64,000 bases of DNA from Methanosarcina sp. ERenArc_MAG2 (GTDB taxonomy: Archaea > Halobacteriota > Methanosarcinia > Methanosarcinales > Methanosarcinaceae): assembly GCA_023955635.1 (NCBI GenBank), contig JAMXHR010000009.1, forward strand, positions 248,001 through 312,000, in the 5' to 3' direction. Below are positions 48,452-59,089 of this stretch, piece after piece. The notes beneath the pieces are model-generated. The model was not told the DNA's origin and did no database searches. It saw only the letters and a list, made by a program, of their open reading frames with translations. How positions within the stretch are numbered: position 1 is the first letter of the stretch; the number at the start of each line of letters is the position of its first letter. The position numbers and the translations under genes were made by a program.

Positions 48452-49114
48452 ATGTTCAGGTTTACGGTCATTTATGACAACAGAGCCGAGGATGGCTTCA
48501 CAGGAAGCTGGGGTTTTGCAGCTCTCGTTGAGACAAACAGTGAAACTCTTCTTTTTGATACCGGGTGGGATGGATATCTTCTCTTAAAACATATGAAGAG
48601 ACTTAACATTGAGCCTGCACGTATCGGAAAATTAATCATTTCCCACCAGCACTGGGATCATATAGGAGGCCTTCCTGAGATTCTTCAGGCAAGCCCCGGA
48701 ATTGAGGTATACGTTCCTGCATCTTTTTCGGAGAACCTGAAAAAAGAGATTGAGAAAAGGGCGACTCTTATTGAAGTAAAAGAGCCTGTAGAGATCTGTA
48801 AGGGTATTACGAGTACAGGAGAACTCGGAGATAAAGTAAAAGAACAGGCGCTGATTCTCAACACAGGGGACGGATGTTATGTGCTTACAGGCTGTGCTCA
48901 CCCGGGCCTTGCCGCAATTTTAGATACTGCCCGCCTTTATGGGAAAGTGAAAGGAATCCTTGGTGGGCTTCACGATAGTGAGGAGTTTGAAAGGCTGAAA
49001 GGGCTGGAACTCATAGCAGCAGGGCACTGCACTGTTCACAGAGAAAAAATAAAAGAAATTTTTCCCAGCGAATTCGTCGAAATCAAAGTTGCCCTGCGCC
49101 TGGATCTGAAATAA
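48452..49114 (+). CDS. MBL-fold metallo-hydrolase (COG1237 type)
   Basis: 220 residues. The dinuclear metal motif HQHWDHIGG and further ligands in TGCAHPG and AAGHCTVH are visible; the N-terminus FTVIYDNRAEDGF is characteristic of the COG1237 group. A methanogen member of this group makes the beta-RFA-P-related step product in methanopterin synthesis in some annotations, but most are uncharacterised, so I give only the family. It starts 9 nt after the NrpR gene, indicating an operon. Confidence 0.85.
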   Translation: MFRFTVIYDNRAEDGFTGSWGFAALVETNSETLLFDTGWDGYLLLKHMKRLNIEPARIGKLIISHQHWDHIGGLPEILQASPGIEVYVPASFSENLKKEIEKRATLIEVKEPVEICKGITSTGELGDKVKEQALILNTGDGCYVLTGCAHPGLAAILDTARLYGKVKGILGGLHDSEEFERLKGLELIAAGHCTVHREKIKEIFPSEFVEIKVALRLDLK

Positions 49115-49489
49115 ATTGATTTGTTTTTGACGAATAAATAGGAATTAAAAACTATATTTTTGCAAATTTTTAGTTTAAAGCCTGAATTTAAGATGTATTT
49201 TAAAAAGCCCCGGATTTTAACGCTTTAGTTTTAACAAATACACAAAATTTAGAAACAAATACGCAAAATTTAGAGGAAATGTATAATTAGAAATACAATG
49301 TTCTCTAAACAGAATATACAACTTAATGTGGAATGATAAAGATCAGGTAAAGATGCCGGAATTGTCCGATTTTTGCCGTTCGTTCTGCCGTTTAGAATTA
49401 TTTTTGAATAAGGTACTTTGAATGATTATTTTCTCGCGATACGAAAAAAGAGAAGGGGAACCGTATCAAAAATGAGATAAAGGGAGAAA
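49115..49489. other. intergenic region upstream of suf
   Basis: AT-rich with several TTTAGAAA/ACAAAATTTAG near-repeats around 49240-49275. No gene. The suf promoter is probably in the last 150 bases. Confidence 0.35.
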
Positions 49490-50239
49490 ATGTCGATGCT
49501 GAAAATAGAGGACCTGACTGTAGAGGTCAACGAAAAAACTTTACTTCACGATGTGAACCTCGAAGTCAAAAAAGGGTATACTAATGTGCTTTTTGGGCCA
49601 AACGGAGCTGGAAAAACAGCTTTGATGAGAACAATCATGGGCTTTAGCGAGTACAAAGTTGTAAAAGGCCAGATTCTGTTCAATGAAGAAGATATTAGCG
49701 GCCTGCCAGTGGATGAACGCGCCCGTCTCGGACTTGGGATCATGATGCAACGTCCTCCAGATATGTCCGGGATTAAGTTGAGAGATCTTGTAAGAGTAGC
49801 ATCTAAAGGAAAGAAAAATCCTGAAGATCTTGCCGAAAAGCTCGATATGAAGCGTTTTCTGGACAGGGACGTCAATGTGGGTTTTTCGGGAGGCGAAATA
49901 AAACGCTCGGAACTTCTACAACTTGAAGCCCAGAGTCCAAGCCTCTATCTGCTGGATGAGCCTGAGTCCGGAGTGGACCTTGTAAGCATAGAACAGGTCG
50001 GAATGACAATAAAAGGACTGCTTGAAGAAGGAGTGGACTGCCCCGGCGAGAGCTGCAAGAGAGGGAAATCAGCCCTTATTATTACCCACACAGGTCGGAT
50101 ACTGGATTATGTGAAGGCAGATCGGGGATATATCCTTTGCAACGGGACTGTTATGTGTTCCGGAAATCCCTTGAAAATGCTGGAAGAAATAAAAAATAGA
50201 GGGTATGAGGAGTGTATAAGATGCAGACTGACGATGTGA
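49490..50239 (+). CDS. sufC: SufC, Fe-S cluster assembly ATPase
   Basis: 249 residues of ABC ATPase: Walker A LFGPNGAGKTALMR, the SufC-type signature VGFSGGEIKRSELLQ, Walker B LYLLDEPESGVDL and the switch His in LIITHTGRIL. A short Cys-containing insert CPGESCKRGK (about residues 184-193) is typical of methanogen SufC. It works with the SufB/D scaffold, whose gene overlaps it by 19 nt. Together they form the minimal SUF system of archaea. Confidence 0.95.
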   Translation: MSMLKIEDLTVEVNEKTLLHDVNLEVKKGYTNVLFGPNGAGKTALMRTIMGFSEYKVVKGQILFNEEDISGLPVDERARLGLGIMMQRPPDMSGIKLRDLVRVASKGKKNPEDLAEKLDMKRFLDRDVNVGFSGGEIKRSELLQLEAQSPSLYLLDEPESGVDLVSIEQVGMTIKGLLEEGVDCPGESCKRGKSALIITHTGRILDYVKADRGYILCNGTVMCSGNPLKMLEEIKNRGYEECIRCRLTM

Positions 50240-51441
50240 ACCTGAAAAAGAGAGCTGAGAGCGCAGCCGAAAAAAGGCAACTTTCGGAGAGGACTTTGAG
50301 CTGGAAAAGTTTGAGGAAGGTTCCAAGATTAGCAAACCTATTGAAGACCTCCAGACCCTTGACGAGGAAAGCAAAAGAACCCTGCTCCAGGTAGGAGTGG
50401 TACCGAGTGAAGAAGGCAGATCAGGCAGTCTACTGGTACTGGATAATTCAGTTATGCATTCTTCCCTGAAAGACAAAGATATAGAACTTACTTCTATCCA
50501 TAAAGCCCTTGAAAAGTACGAATGGCTCAAAGACTACTCCTGGAAGCTTGTAGCTGTGGATACCGATAAATACACAGCAAAAACCTATCTTGAGAACGCA
50601 AATGGATACTTTATCCGCGTGCCTGCTGGTAAGAAATCCTCCATGCCAGTTCAGACCTGTCTTCTGCTTGGCAGTGAAAAGACTTCCCAGACCGTGCATA
50701 ATATTGTGATAGTCGAGGAAGGAGCCAGCCTTGACATAATTACAGGCTGCACTGCTAAAAGGGAGTGGAAGAGGGACTCCACCTGGGAATTTCTGAGATG
50801 TACGTAAAAAAGGTGCCACCCTGAATTTTACAATGATCCATAACTGGGCTGAGCAGATCGGAGTTCGCCCGAGAACAGTGGTTCGTGTGGAAGAAGGTGG
50901 GACTTACATAAGCAATTACATTTGTCTGAAGCCTGTTCGTTCTGTCCAGATGTACCCAACTGTCAGACTCGAAGGAGAAGGGGCAGTAACCAGGCTCAAT
51001 ACTATAGCAATTGCCCATCCTGGCTCTGAACTCGACCTTGGAAGCAGGGCTATTTTCAATGCCCGTGGCACAAAAGCTGAACTTATTTCGAGGACGATCA
51101 CAATAGGGGGAAGAATAATTGCAAGGGGAGAAATGATAGCCAATGCAAAGGGAGCAAAAGGGCACCTGGAATGCAAGGGGCTTGTTCTTACCGACAAAGG
51201 AAGCCAGTTGGCAATCCCCATCCTTGAAGCAAACGTAGATGATGTCGAACTCACCCACGAAGCAGCCGTAGGAAAAATTGCCAAAGACCAGGTGGAGTAC
51301 CTGATGGCCAGAGGGCTTACCGAAGAAGAGGCAGTGGGTATGATCGTACGCGGATTCCTTGACGTGGGAATCAGAGGTATCCCGGATGAACTGAGAAACG
51401 AAATAGAAAATACAATTGCACAGACAGCTTTTGGAAATTAA
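50221..51441 (+). CDS. SufB/SufD-family Fe-S assembly scaffold, three single-base frameshifts
   Basis: The ATG at 50221 begins MQTDDVNLKKRAESAAEK. One base is missing in each of three places: the A6 run at about 50267 (restoring ATFGEDFELEKFEEGSKI), AAAAGGG at about 50762 (restoring AKKGVEEGLHLGISEMYV) and the A6 run at about 50806 (restoring KKGATLNFTMIHNW). The restored protein has 407 residues with the beta-helix core of SufB/D and a C-terminus containing VDDVELTHEAAVGKIAKDQ, the conserved segment with the functional His. Damage to an essential Fe-S gene at three homopolymers is strong evidence for sequencing error. Confidence 0.9.
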
Positions 51442-51861
51442 TTCAAAATATGAAAGGCTTAAAAAGCTAATTTCAACATGCTTGAGATAAAGCATATGCA
51501 AAAAACAAAAGTGAAAATAATATATTCTAAACCAAAAAACGTAATTGGGGGACTTATTGCATGAATCCGGTAGGAAACGGAGAAACCTGCCGGAATTTTT
51601 GGGGATTATTTCTGGATTTTAATGAACTGAAAGTATGAGTTAAGAAAAGGCTTCCTTTGCGGAAAAGAAAACCTTACAGCAAATACTGCTAATTAAACCG
51701 CGATTAAAGATATGGTCAGTTGATATCATTTCTGTTTTCCAGTTCCTTATGTGACTTACAATTTATACTATTTTTGATTCTTTTTTATGATTTCCAGATC
51801 GAGTATTCAAGCTTTCGAAGATATTAGTAAGTTAAGAGACAGACAATTTATTTCAGTCGAA

Positions 51862-51885
51862 TACCCCGCTAGCTTGCTGCGGGGA
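51862..51885. repeat. GC-rich hairpin repeat, copy 1
   Basis: TACCCCGCTAGCTTGCTGCG followed by GGGA forms a stem CCCCGC / GCGGGG with an inner AGC / GCT pair. Confidence 0.7.
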
Positions 51886-52017
51886 TGGAAACTTCCCCGG
51901 TAACCGTTGATGATTATATAATTTATCAATTCCATTTTTCGGTTGTTAACTTCTGCTCAAACTAAACTGTTTAGGGTTATTATTTCCTTTAACGGAATTT
52001 CGAGCGGTGGCGCGAAC

Positions 52018-52041
52018 ATACCCCGTTGCTTGCAGCGGGGT
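52018..52041. repeat. GC-rich hairpin repeat, copy 2
   Basis: ATACCCCGTTGCTTGCAGCG followed by GGGT pairs over nine positions with one G-T, and shares the ACCCCG...TTGC...GCGGGG layout of copy 1, 157 bp away. Confidence 0.7.
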
Positions 52042-52098
52042 GCGCCAGCGCAACTTTGATTAAATATAGAGGAATTTCTTAAATAGGGGAAATTTATT

Positions 52099-52557
52099 AT
52101 GAGTGAGATTAAAACAGGGGATAAAATTCAGGATTTCAGGTTAAGAGATCACAAAGACAAAGAGGTGAATCTCTCTGACTTCAGTGGCAAGAAGGTGCTC
52201 CTATCGTTCCATCCACTCGCCTGGACTAGGGTCTGTGCGGAGCAGATGAACTCACTTGAAGAAAACCATGAGTTATTCACCAAACTAAATACAGTGGTCT
52301 TTGGCATAAGCGTGGACCCCATACCATCAAAAAGAGCCTGGGCCAGGAAACTGGGAATTACACACATCAAGCTTCTTTCGGACTTCTGGCCGCATGGGGA
52401 AGTTGCCAGAGCATATGGAATATTCAGAGAAAAGGAAGGAGTATCTGAAAGGGCGAACATAATCATCGACGAGGAACAGAAGGTAATATTCTTCAAAGTA
52501 TATCCCGGGCATGAACTTCCCGATATCGCGGAGATCATACAACTCCTGGAAAAATAA
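52099..52557 (+). CDS. peroxiredoxin (AhpC/TSA family)
   Basis: 152 residues, thioredoxin fold. The peroxidatic Cys is in FHPLAWTRVCAEQM (about residue 47), with the Thr three residues before it as in the P-x-x-x-T-x-x-C motif. No second resolving Cys is seen, so it is a 1-Cys type needing an outside reductant. It reduces peroxides in the cytoplasm. The segment FGISVDPIPSKRAWARKLGI is the usual helix after the third strand. Monocistronic. Confidence 0.92.
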   Translation: MSEIKTGDKIQDFRLRDHKDKEVNLSDFSGKKVLLSFHPLAWTRVCAEQMNSLEENHELFTKLNTVVFGISVDPIPSKRAWARKLGITHIKLLSDFWPHGEVARAYGIFREKEGVSERANIIIDEEQKVIFFKVYPGHELPDIAEIIQLLEK

Positions 52558-52750
52558 GGTTCAGCTCTAAAAAATAAAATAATAGAGGGGAAAAGGAAAC
52601 AATAAAATAACAGAGGGAAAAGGTAGGAAAAAGTAAGAGACACTGATTGAGGATTAACTGAAAAATTAAAGAAAAGCTTTTTAAGGAACTAAAAATGAGG
52701 GAAAAATATTTTAAGGAAAAATTTCCTGGAAAGTCAGAAGACTAGCCGGT

Positions 52751-53694
52751 TCAATCTTTATTCAATTCCATATCAATTTTATCATAGAGTTCTCTCACTG
52801 CTATGTTAAGCCTGCGAACCTCAACCTGCCATACTCTTTTGCTGACCTGCATGCTTCCTCCGGCTCTGAAGGCTGCCATCCATGAGTATCTCCTGGCTAT
52901 TTTTTTGTTGTTCGGAGGAAAATCAAAAACTCTTCCCGTTTTCTGGTTACTGTATTTTTCATTAATAAGGAACTCGTAGATCTCCTGGACCCTTTCGAGT
53001 AATTTTTGTTCACTTTCGGAACCTGGCGCCCCAAACAGGACAAGATTCCAGAGGCGAAACTGCACATTGTGAAGTTTAGTTAAAAGTTTTTTAGAAACTG
53101 AAACTTCCAGCATTTTCCTAAATTCTAGAAAAATATCCGTGTTTCCGAAACTTGAAGGCAGAGTATTTCCAAGCGAGATCATAACGTGAATACATTCGTG
53201 AAAAAGAATTCTGGCTATCAGGAATTCAACTCGATCCTGCAAGTTCCAGAATCTGCTTACAAGAGCTTCATCCCATAGCTGGTAAGGGTTAACCAGGATA
53301 AGGGATCTGTAGACAATCTTTTTTCTTGCTGTGAAACCAGCCGTTTGGGATAAAGAGTCATGCCCGGCATTTTTCCGAAAAACTGAATCCTGACAGCCAG
53401 ATCCCAGCAGTATTCCCATTCTCCGGAACTTACACACTTTACCCTGTAGTAGTTTCCATCAAAGTGAACTTTCCCAAGCAGTCGAGAAATATCCTTACTA
53501 TGTACCTTTATCAGCGACTTTACTCTGGACTCCCGATAGATCCGAAGGTCAAAATAAGGAACGTACCGGATAGAAGCAGAAGAGAAATCAGGTGCGTCTG
53601 AATTAAGATCAGGAAATCCATGAGACCATAAGCCTGAATTGTCTTCCCAATCATTGCTTTCTTTCTCAACTGGCCTGGCCTTCCTTTTCATCAA
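52751..53694 (-). CDS. putative zinc metallopeptidase-like protein (HExxH), single-base frameshift
   Basis: Two overlapping minus-strand frames join when one A is added to the A5 run at about 53358-53362, giving a 314-residue protein: MMKRKARPVEKESNDWEDNS at the start, VRIQFFGKNAGHDSLSQTAG across the joint. Residues about 195-205 contain ILFHECIHVMISLGN, a HExxH zinc motif in a helix, followed by mostly helical sequence. I do not recognise a named family, and no third ligand is certain. It could be a soluble peptidase or a SprT-like protein. It is monocistronic, convergent with the peroxiredoxin. Confidence 0.6.
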
Positions 53695-53807
53695 ATCTCC
53701 TCGTGTGAAATATCCTATATGATATTATTACTGAGGATATATAAAAACTGATCAATATTCAGGGAATTGAAACAAAGGTTTACCCGGCCTGAAAAAAGGC
53801 AAAGGTC

Positions 53808-54551
53808 TCATTTCTTTTCGCCCTTTTGATTGAGATGCCCGCAAACCGGACAATTGTTTAACTTTGAGAGTAAAATCTCACTGAAATTTCCTGAAAGTCC
53901 ATTCCAGAACAGAAGACGACCTTCCAGAAGTTTCCCTTTTCCTGTCAGGAATTTAATCGCTTCATTTGCCTGAATGGAACCGATAATTCCTGGAGTTGCC
54001 CCTAAAACAGGAAAAACTGCTTTTTTGGAAATGCGCGGAAAAATGCAGTAAAAACAGGGGGTTTTTCCGGGAACTATTGTTGTTACCTGGCCGTCATACC
54101 CGGTAACTGCTCCATGAATTAAAGGAATTTTCCTTTTTAAGGCAAACCTGTTAAGCATATGTCTCGTTTCCAGGTTATCCAGGGCATCAACGAGAATATC
54201 ACATTCAGGAATAAGAGATTCGATATTTGAGTCGGTAAGCATCTCTCCTATAGTTTCGACTTCAATGTCGGGGTTCATAGAAAGAAGCTTTTCCTTTGCA
54301 GACTCTACCTTAGGCCTTCCAATATCCTTTTCGTGATGGAGAAACTGTCTGTTTAGATTGCTGAGATCCACTGAATCGAAATCTGCAAGAATTATTTTAC
54401 CTATCCCGGCTATTGCGAGATATGTGGAAACAGGGCTTCCGAGGCCACCTGCACCGGCAACCAGTACTGTTGCATTCTTCAGCTTTTCCTGTCCCTCTTC
54501 CCCAAAAAGAAGGATCTGCCGGCTATATTTTTCACGCTCAAAATCATTCAT
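53808..54551 (-). CDS. E1-like HesA/MoeB/ThiF-family adenylyltransferase
   Basis: 247 residues. The nucleotide-binding motif VLVAGAGGLGSPVSTYLAIA, the Arg finger region NLNRQFLHHEKDIG and the Asp-containing VDALDNLETRH are present. Structural zinc pairs are CFYC and CPVC near the end. E1-like proteins adenylate the C-terminus of a ubiquitin-like or sulfur-carrier protein. The catalytic Cys usually placed in S-C-A-E-A-G is absent; the stretch reads ISKKAVFPVLGATPG. It may therefore only adenylate, as in MoeB, rather than form a thioester. No carrier protein gene is adjacent. Confidence 0.88.
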   Translation of the reverse strand: MNDFEREKYSRQILLFGEEGQEKLKNATVLVAGAGGLGSPVSTYLAIAGIGKIILADFDSVDLSNLNRQFLHHEKDIGRPKVESAKEKLLSMNPDIEVETIGEMLTDSNIESLIPECDILVDALDNLETRHMLNRFALKRKIPLIHGAVTGYDGQVTTIVPGKTPCFYCIFPRISKKAVFPVLGATPGIIGSIQANEAIKFLTGKGKLLEGRLLFWNGLSGNFSEILLSKLNNCPVCGHLNQKGEKK

Positions 54552-54998
54552 GTAAGGTCTTCCGGAATACTCATTCGTTCAGGATATTGATTTTTATTTT
54601 TCTCATCACCGGGGACAATCTTATTCCCGATGATTAAAATCATTCTCAATACCGACTGGGCTCTTTATGCATAACTTCTTCGGATGGCAAAAGACAAAAC
54701 AGAAAGAGACTTTAATCATACGTATATTCTATGTCACCATATGAGGTTTGCTAAAAGATGGGGATTCCAGTATATAAATGCAGAAAATATATCAACAGGA
54801 AAAGATATAAACCGCAGAAACATCAGATATAAGAAATAAGAATTTTTTTGAAAAAATTAATTAAGGCAAGATCCATAAAAATGATGAGTTCATTTTTAAT
54901 ATTGTTTTAACCGCCTGTTGCGGCTCATTATTGTAAAATTCCTCCAGTACATTAAAGACAAAAGGCTGGAAAAAAGAAATTTACAAAGGTTTTGGTTT
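54552..54998. other. intergenic region between divergent genes
   Basis: No gene. A frame open from 54918 is likely only the upstream extension of the MoxR reading frame. Confidence 0.4.
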
Positions 54999-56512
54999 AT
55001 GAGAGTTCTGGATTTAAAAAGTACCATCATCAGTATCAAACAAGAATTTACAGGTTATTTTAAAGAAAGGGATGCCGAAATTAATGGATCTCTTCTTGCA
55101 CTCCTTTCGGGAGAACATGTCCTCTTGCTCGGCCCGCCAGGAACTGCAAAAACCCTGCTTGCAAACAAAATCTGCGAAACTATCGAGGGAGGGAATTTTT
55201 TCATTATCTCCTGACCCGCTTTTCCACGCCTGAAGAAGTGTTTGGACCACTTTCCCTTAAGGCACTCGAAAGGGATGAATTCAGCAGACGAGTAGATGGC
55301 TACCTGCCAACTGCCCATATCGCCCTTCTTGACGAAATTTTCAAGGCAAATAGCTCCATTTTAAACAGCCTGCTGACTGTGCTGAACGAGAGGAAGTATC
55401 ACAACGGTAAGGAGCTTATGGAGGTGCCTCTTTTTTCCGTTTTTGGGGCTTCCAATGAGCTACCCGAAGAAGATGAAAGCCTTGAGGCCCTTTATGACCG
55501 CTTTCTTTTCAGGTACAGGGTGGATTATATCCAGCACGAAGAGAACCTTGAGGATCTTATTTTCAAAAATACGGAAGACTTCGTACCCTCAACGAAACTC
55601 AATATAGAGAATATAAGGGAAATCCAGAAAAAAGCAAGAGATCTCCCGGTTGATCCTGAAATTCGGGCGATTATAAAAGGGCTCAGAAAGGAACTTAGAA
55701 ACTCAAATATTTTCGTTTCGGACAGGCGCTGGAAAAAGATTGTAAACGTGCTCAGAGTAGCTTCAGCCGCAAATGGGCATGCCAGCGTAAATCGGATGAC
55801 TGCCGTTCTGCTCCAGCATGTGCTCTGGGAAGTACCGGAACAGAAGGAAGCGATCAGGAAGCTTATCCTGGATAGAGTTGTTTCAGGAGGTACAGATACA
55901 GGAAAACTGAAGCTGGACGTTTTTGACCTGAAAAACTCCATATACAGTTGCCTGCAACAGGAACTTCCGGATCTTGTAGCCTGCAATAAGTGCTATGAAG
56001 AGGAGAGAAAAACAGCAGGTAGTATGAAAAGCTCAAGGTTTTCCGGAATGAAAACCCAGAGGAACCTTACATTTGACAACGCCCTTGATCTACTGAAACA
56101 CCATACCGAGTTTCCAACCCATACCTACAGTTATGGGCTCGATTACAGTAATCTCAACAGTTCCCTGAGCTTTGAATCCGTAGCAGAACAGTTCCACAGG
56201 AAATACGGGTTTGAATTCAAGATCAGCCTCGATTACGGAGATAAAAAACTCTATGAAAAAGAGTATGAAAATCTGGAGGAGAGACTGGACTATTTTAGAA
56301 AACAAATCCAGGAAGAAGAAAAAGCCCTTGAGAATACCCTGAAAGAGAATATCTGGATTTCAGGACAGGACAGTCAGGAAATTCTTATAAAATATCATTC
56401 CAAAAACACGGATATTTACGAAATTGCGAGCAATCTGAATGAAATACGGTTCCTGCTAGAAAAACCCAGGGTATTTGATGTGGCAGTTGAAAAAGCAGAA
56501 GAAGTAGCTTGA
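54999..56512 (+). CDS. MoxR/RavA-type AAA+ ATPase, single-base frameshift
   Basis: I start at the ATG 54999 (MRVLDLKSTI). Walker A is LLLGPPGTAKTLL; after one missing T in the T6 run at about 55197-55202 the frame continues FFHYLLTRFSTPEEVFGPLS. Walker B is HIALLDEIFKANSSILNSLL, and sensor 1 is VFGASNELPE. Restored length 504. The C-terminal region (about 290-500), with a coiled coil near residues 425-450, resembles RavA rather than plain MoxR. It is followed 94 nt later by a VWA-domain gene, the ViaA-like partner. Such pairs act as chaperones for metal-cofactor or membrane enzymes. Confidence 0.88.
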
Positions 56513-56606
56513 AACTGAGAATGACGGAAATTCCTGTAAAATAGAAATAAGCCTTGAATAAAAGATCTCAAAAGCTTAAAGAAACCTCGGAAAAGGAAAC
56601 AAAGAT

Positions 56607-58318
56607 ATGCAGGAATTAAAAAGTCAGAAGGAGAAATCTGAAGATGTACCAGGATCAGGCTCATCTTTATCCTTCAACCGCGCCTTCAATCCTTCCGCAA
56701 TACTCAACATCGAACTGAGAGAAATCCTGGCGATTCCGCGAAGAGTGCCAAGGCAACTACGGGAAGAAATTGCAGAAATTCTTATTTACGAGCTTTTTTC
56801 AGAAAAAGGGTATGAAATAAAGGATGAAAAGCTGTTTGTGGGCAAATTCGGAGCTTTTTACCCTATCCTTTTAAGTATGAGGGATTTTACGGTCTGGCCC
56901 AAAATAAAAACTCTTGCAAAAGCCAACAACATGGCAGGAGTCTTTATCCTGAGAACTTTGCTTGAAGAACTATTTATACTTCTGGACGACTGTGAAAAAA
57001 TAGAGCAAGAATTATCAAAGAAGTTTCCTAAAAGCCTGGAAAAAAGTATTAAAGCCCTGAAAGATCTGATCAGTGAAACTAAAGCTGTATGGGAAAGGAA
57101 CAGATTACAGCCAATGGAGAAAAACTTCCAAGGGCAGGAAAAGCAGGATATTCCACAGAAACAGAGAATTGAAAAAAAGATCCAGGAAAACTTCATGAAC
57201 GGTTCGGAGGGCGATGTCGGAAAAAATCAGGGCAAGCGGCCTGGAACAACGGCAGAATCCGAAAAACTCGTCTCAATGACTCAGGAGTTTATGTCCTCAG
57301 AAAAGGCTGGAGAGATTCTTGATTCTGTTATCGGAGAAAAAATAGCTGCAAAAATTGAAGAACTCATTCCTGCCCTTGAAGACCACCTCGAAATGCTCGA
57401 AATCCTCTCAATGCTCTTTCCGGGCAGAATGTGGGACCATTCACTGCAGGCTTTGCACAGGGAATACTTCGGAAACCTGGAAAAATATGCCGCAATGCTC
57501 AGAAAAAATTCAGACCTTCATAAAATTCTGGAACAGGTTGGAAGAATCGAACTTGAATACGGCTCAAAAAAGCTGAATCTATTGCCATATAGTAAAAGCG
57601 AGGTACACTCGATTACTTTTTCAGGCAATATCCAGACACTGCTTCCGGTAGAAGCCGTAAAGCTGAAAAACCCCTTCTAAAGCTCAAATTCTATGCGGAT
57701 ATGCTCGAAGGAAAACTCCTGACATACCAGCTCAGAGGCGATAACTGGAATTCGGACACATCAGGAAAGAAGAGAAAAGGGCCTGTTGTCGCCCTGGTGG
57801 ACACCTCGGCATCAATGCGAGGAAGCCCTGAGATCCTGGCAAAATCCGTGCTGCTTGCAGTTACAAAAAGAATGCTGAAAGAAGGCAGAGATGTTAAAAT
57901 AATTCTCTTTTCTTCGAAATGGCAGACCTTTGAGATTGAACTTACGGATAAAAAGCGTATGGGTCGTGAGTTTCTGGAATTCCTGCAATTTACTTTCGGC
58001 GGCGGCACGGATTTCAATACCGCACTCCGCGCAGGTCTGAAAGCTATGAAAAATGAAAAAGCCTTTGAGGGGGCAGACCTCCTTTTCCTTACAGATGGCG
58101 CTTCCGAACTTTCAGAAAGACCTCTTATCAGGGAATGGAATGAGATAAAAACCGAAAGAAAAGCCAGAATTTTTTCCTTAATAATAGGAAACTCTGATGC
58201 AGGCGGACTGGAGCAGGTTTCGGATCACACATATCTCATAAGGAATATGGAAAACTGGGAAGTCAGGGAAAGCCCTGCAAGTTTTGTGAAGGCTATAAGC
58301 AAACCCTTCAGGTTTTGA
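56607..58318 (+). CDS. VWA-domain protein (ViaA-like partner of the MoxR ATPase), single-base frameshift
   Basis: The first part (to 57680) is a helical N-terminal region; one missing base in the C4 run at about 57671-57675 separates it from the VWA domain. Restored, it reads VKLKNPLLKLKFYADMLEGK and has 570 residues. The MIDAS metal site is visible: ALVDTSASMRGSP, the Thr in GGGTDFNTAL and the Asp in LLFLTDGAS. This is the layout of ViaA, which binds RavA in E. coli. It follows the RavA-like ATPase in the same direction. Confidence 0.87.
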
Positions 58319-58357
58319 ATAATCGGACATTTTTTCAGGGAGTCCGAAACTTGCGAT

Positions 58358-59089
58358 TCAATGCCTGCGCTTGAAAAGTTTCTGCAAACCTTCTACGAAT
58401 TCTTCCAGGTCTTTTTTGCCCGGTGTCTGGTGCCTGGATATACTTGACAGAATCGCAAATGTTGCTTTTTTGCCTCTGGTAGAATTCTTGAGTAGTCCGA
58501 TTTCAATCATTGTAATTATCAGTTCGGAAATTATTTTGCGGTCTCTTGGGCTCAGGTTGTTCCATTTTTCATTGAGTTTTTTCGAAGAGTCCACTATTGA
58601 TTCTTTTCTTTCGGAAGCTAGTACTGAAGCTTTTGAGGAAGCGACTTTTGAGGCGCTTATTATCCGCTGCTTGCCGCAGGAAGCAGTTTCTGAAAAAATT
58701 TTAAAAGCATTCTTTGAGATCTCTTTTATTTTCTTCTTTTTATTAATAGGGATTTCCTCTTCAGAAGCCTCCCGGAAGTCACGTTCAGAAACTCTGCTTT
58801 CCAGAATTTTGCGGATTTCTTCAAATATCTCGGAGATTTCTTCGTGAGACCTCGTTTTAAGGTATTCTCGGAGGTTTTCCACCAATCCGGAGTCAATTGG
58901 CTTCGAATTCAATTGAGAAGAGGCATCAGGATCGCAAAAAAAATCTTCATTTACTTCAACAAAATCAGCATCGATTACAGGGCAGGATTCAAAAACAGAA
59001 TCACGCGATAAAGCCTTCCAGGATTCAGGCTTTTTTCCGATCCAGGAGCTTGCATTTGAAAGCCTGTCGAGTATTTCCTTTTTAAGCAA
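58358..59089 (-). CDS. hypothetical helical protein
   Basis: 243 residues, charged and predicted mostly helical. The N-terminus MLKKEILDRLSNASSWIGKK and the C-terminal segment SPRDRKIISELIITMIEIGL with basic end (FKRRH) have no recognised motif. It is convergent with the ViaA-like gene (39-nt gap). Long, intact frame with good coding character supports it as a gene. I do not recognise the family. Confidence 0.65.
   Translation of the reverse strand: MLKKEILDRLSNASSWIGKKPESWKALSRDSVFESCPVIDADFVEVNEDFFCDPDASSQLNSKPIDSGLVENLREYLKTRSHEEISEIFEEIRKILESRVSERDFREASEEEIPINKKKKIKEISKNAFKIFSETASCGKQRIISASKVASSKASVLASERKESIVDSSKKLNEKWNNLSPRDRKIISELIITMIEIGLLKNSTRGKKATFAILSSISRHQTPGKKDLEEFVEGLQKLFKRRH

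Larger units (their letters stand above)
51442..52098. other. intergenic region with two related hairpins
   Basis: No gene. Two GC-rich hairpin repeats (listed separately) stand out from the AT-rich background. The peroxiredoxin promoter is probably near TTAAATATAGAGG at 52061. Confidence 0.5.

Noticed and set aside
51862..52041. Part of a CRISPR array or a riboswitch
   Set aside because: Only two palindromic copies with unequal flanks; no regular spacing and no cas genes.
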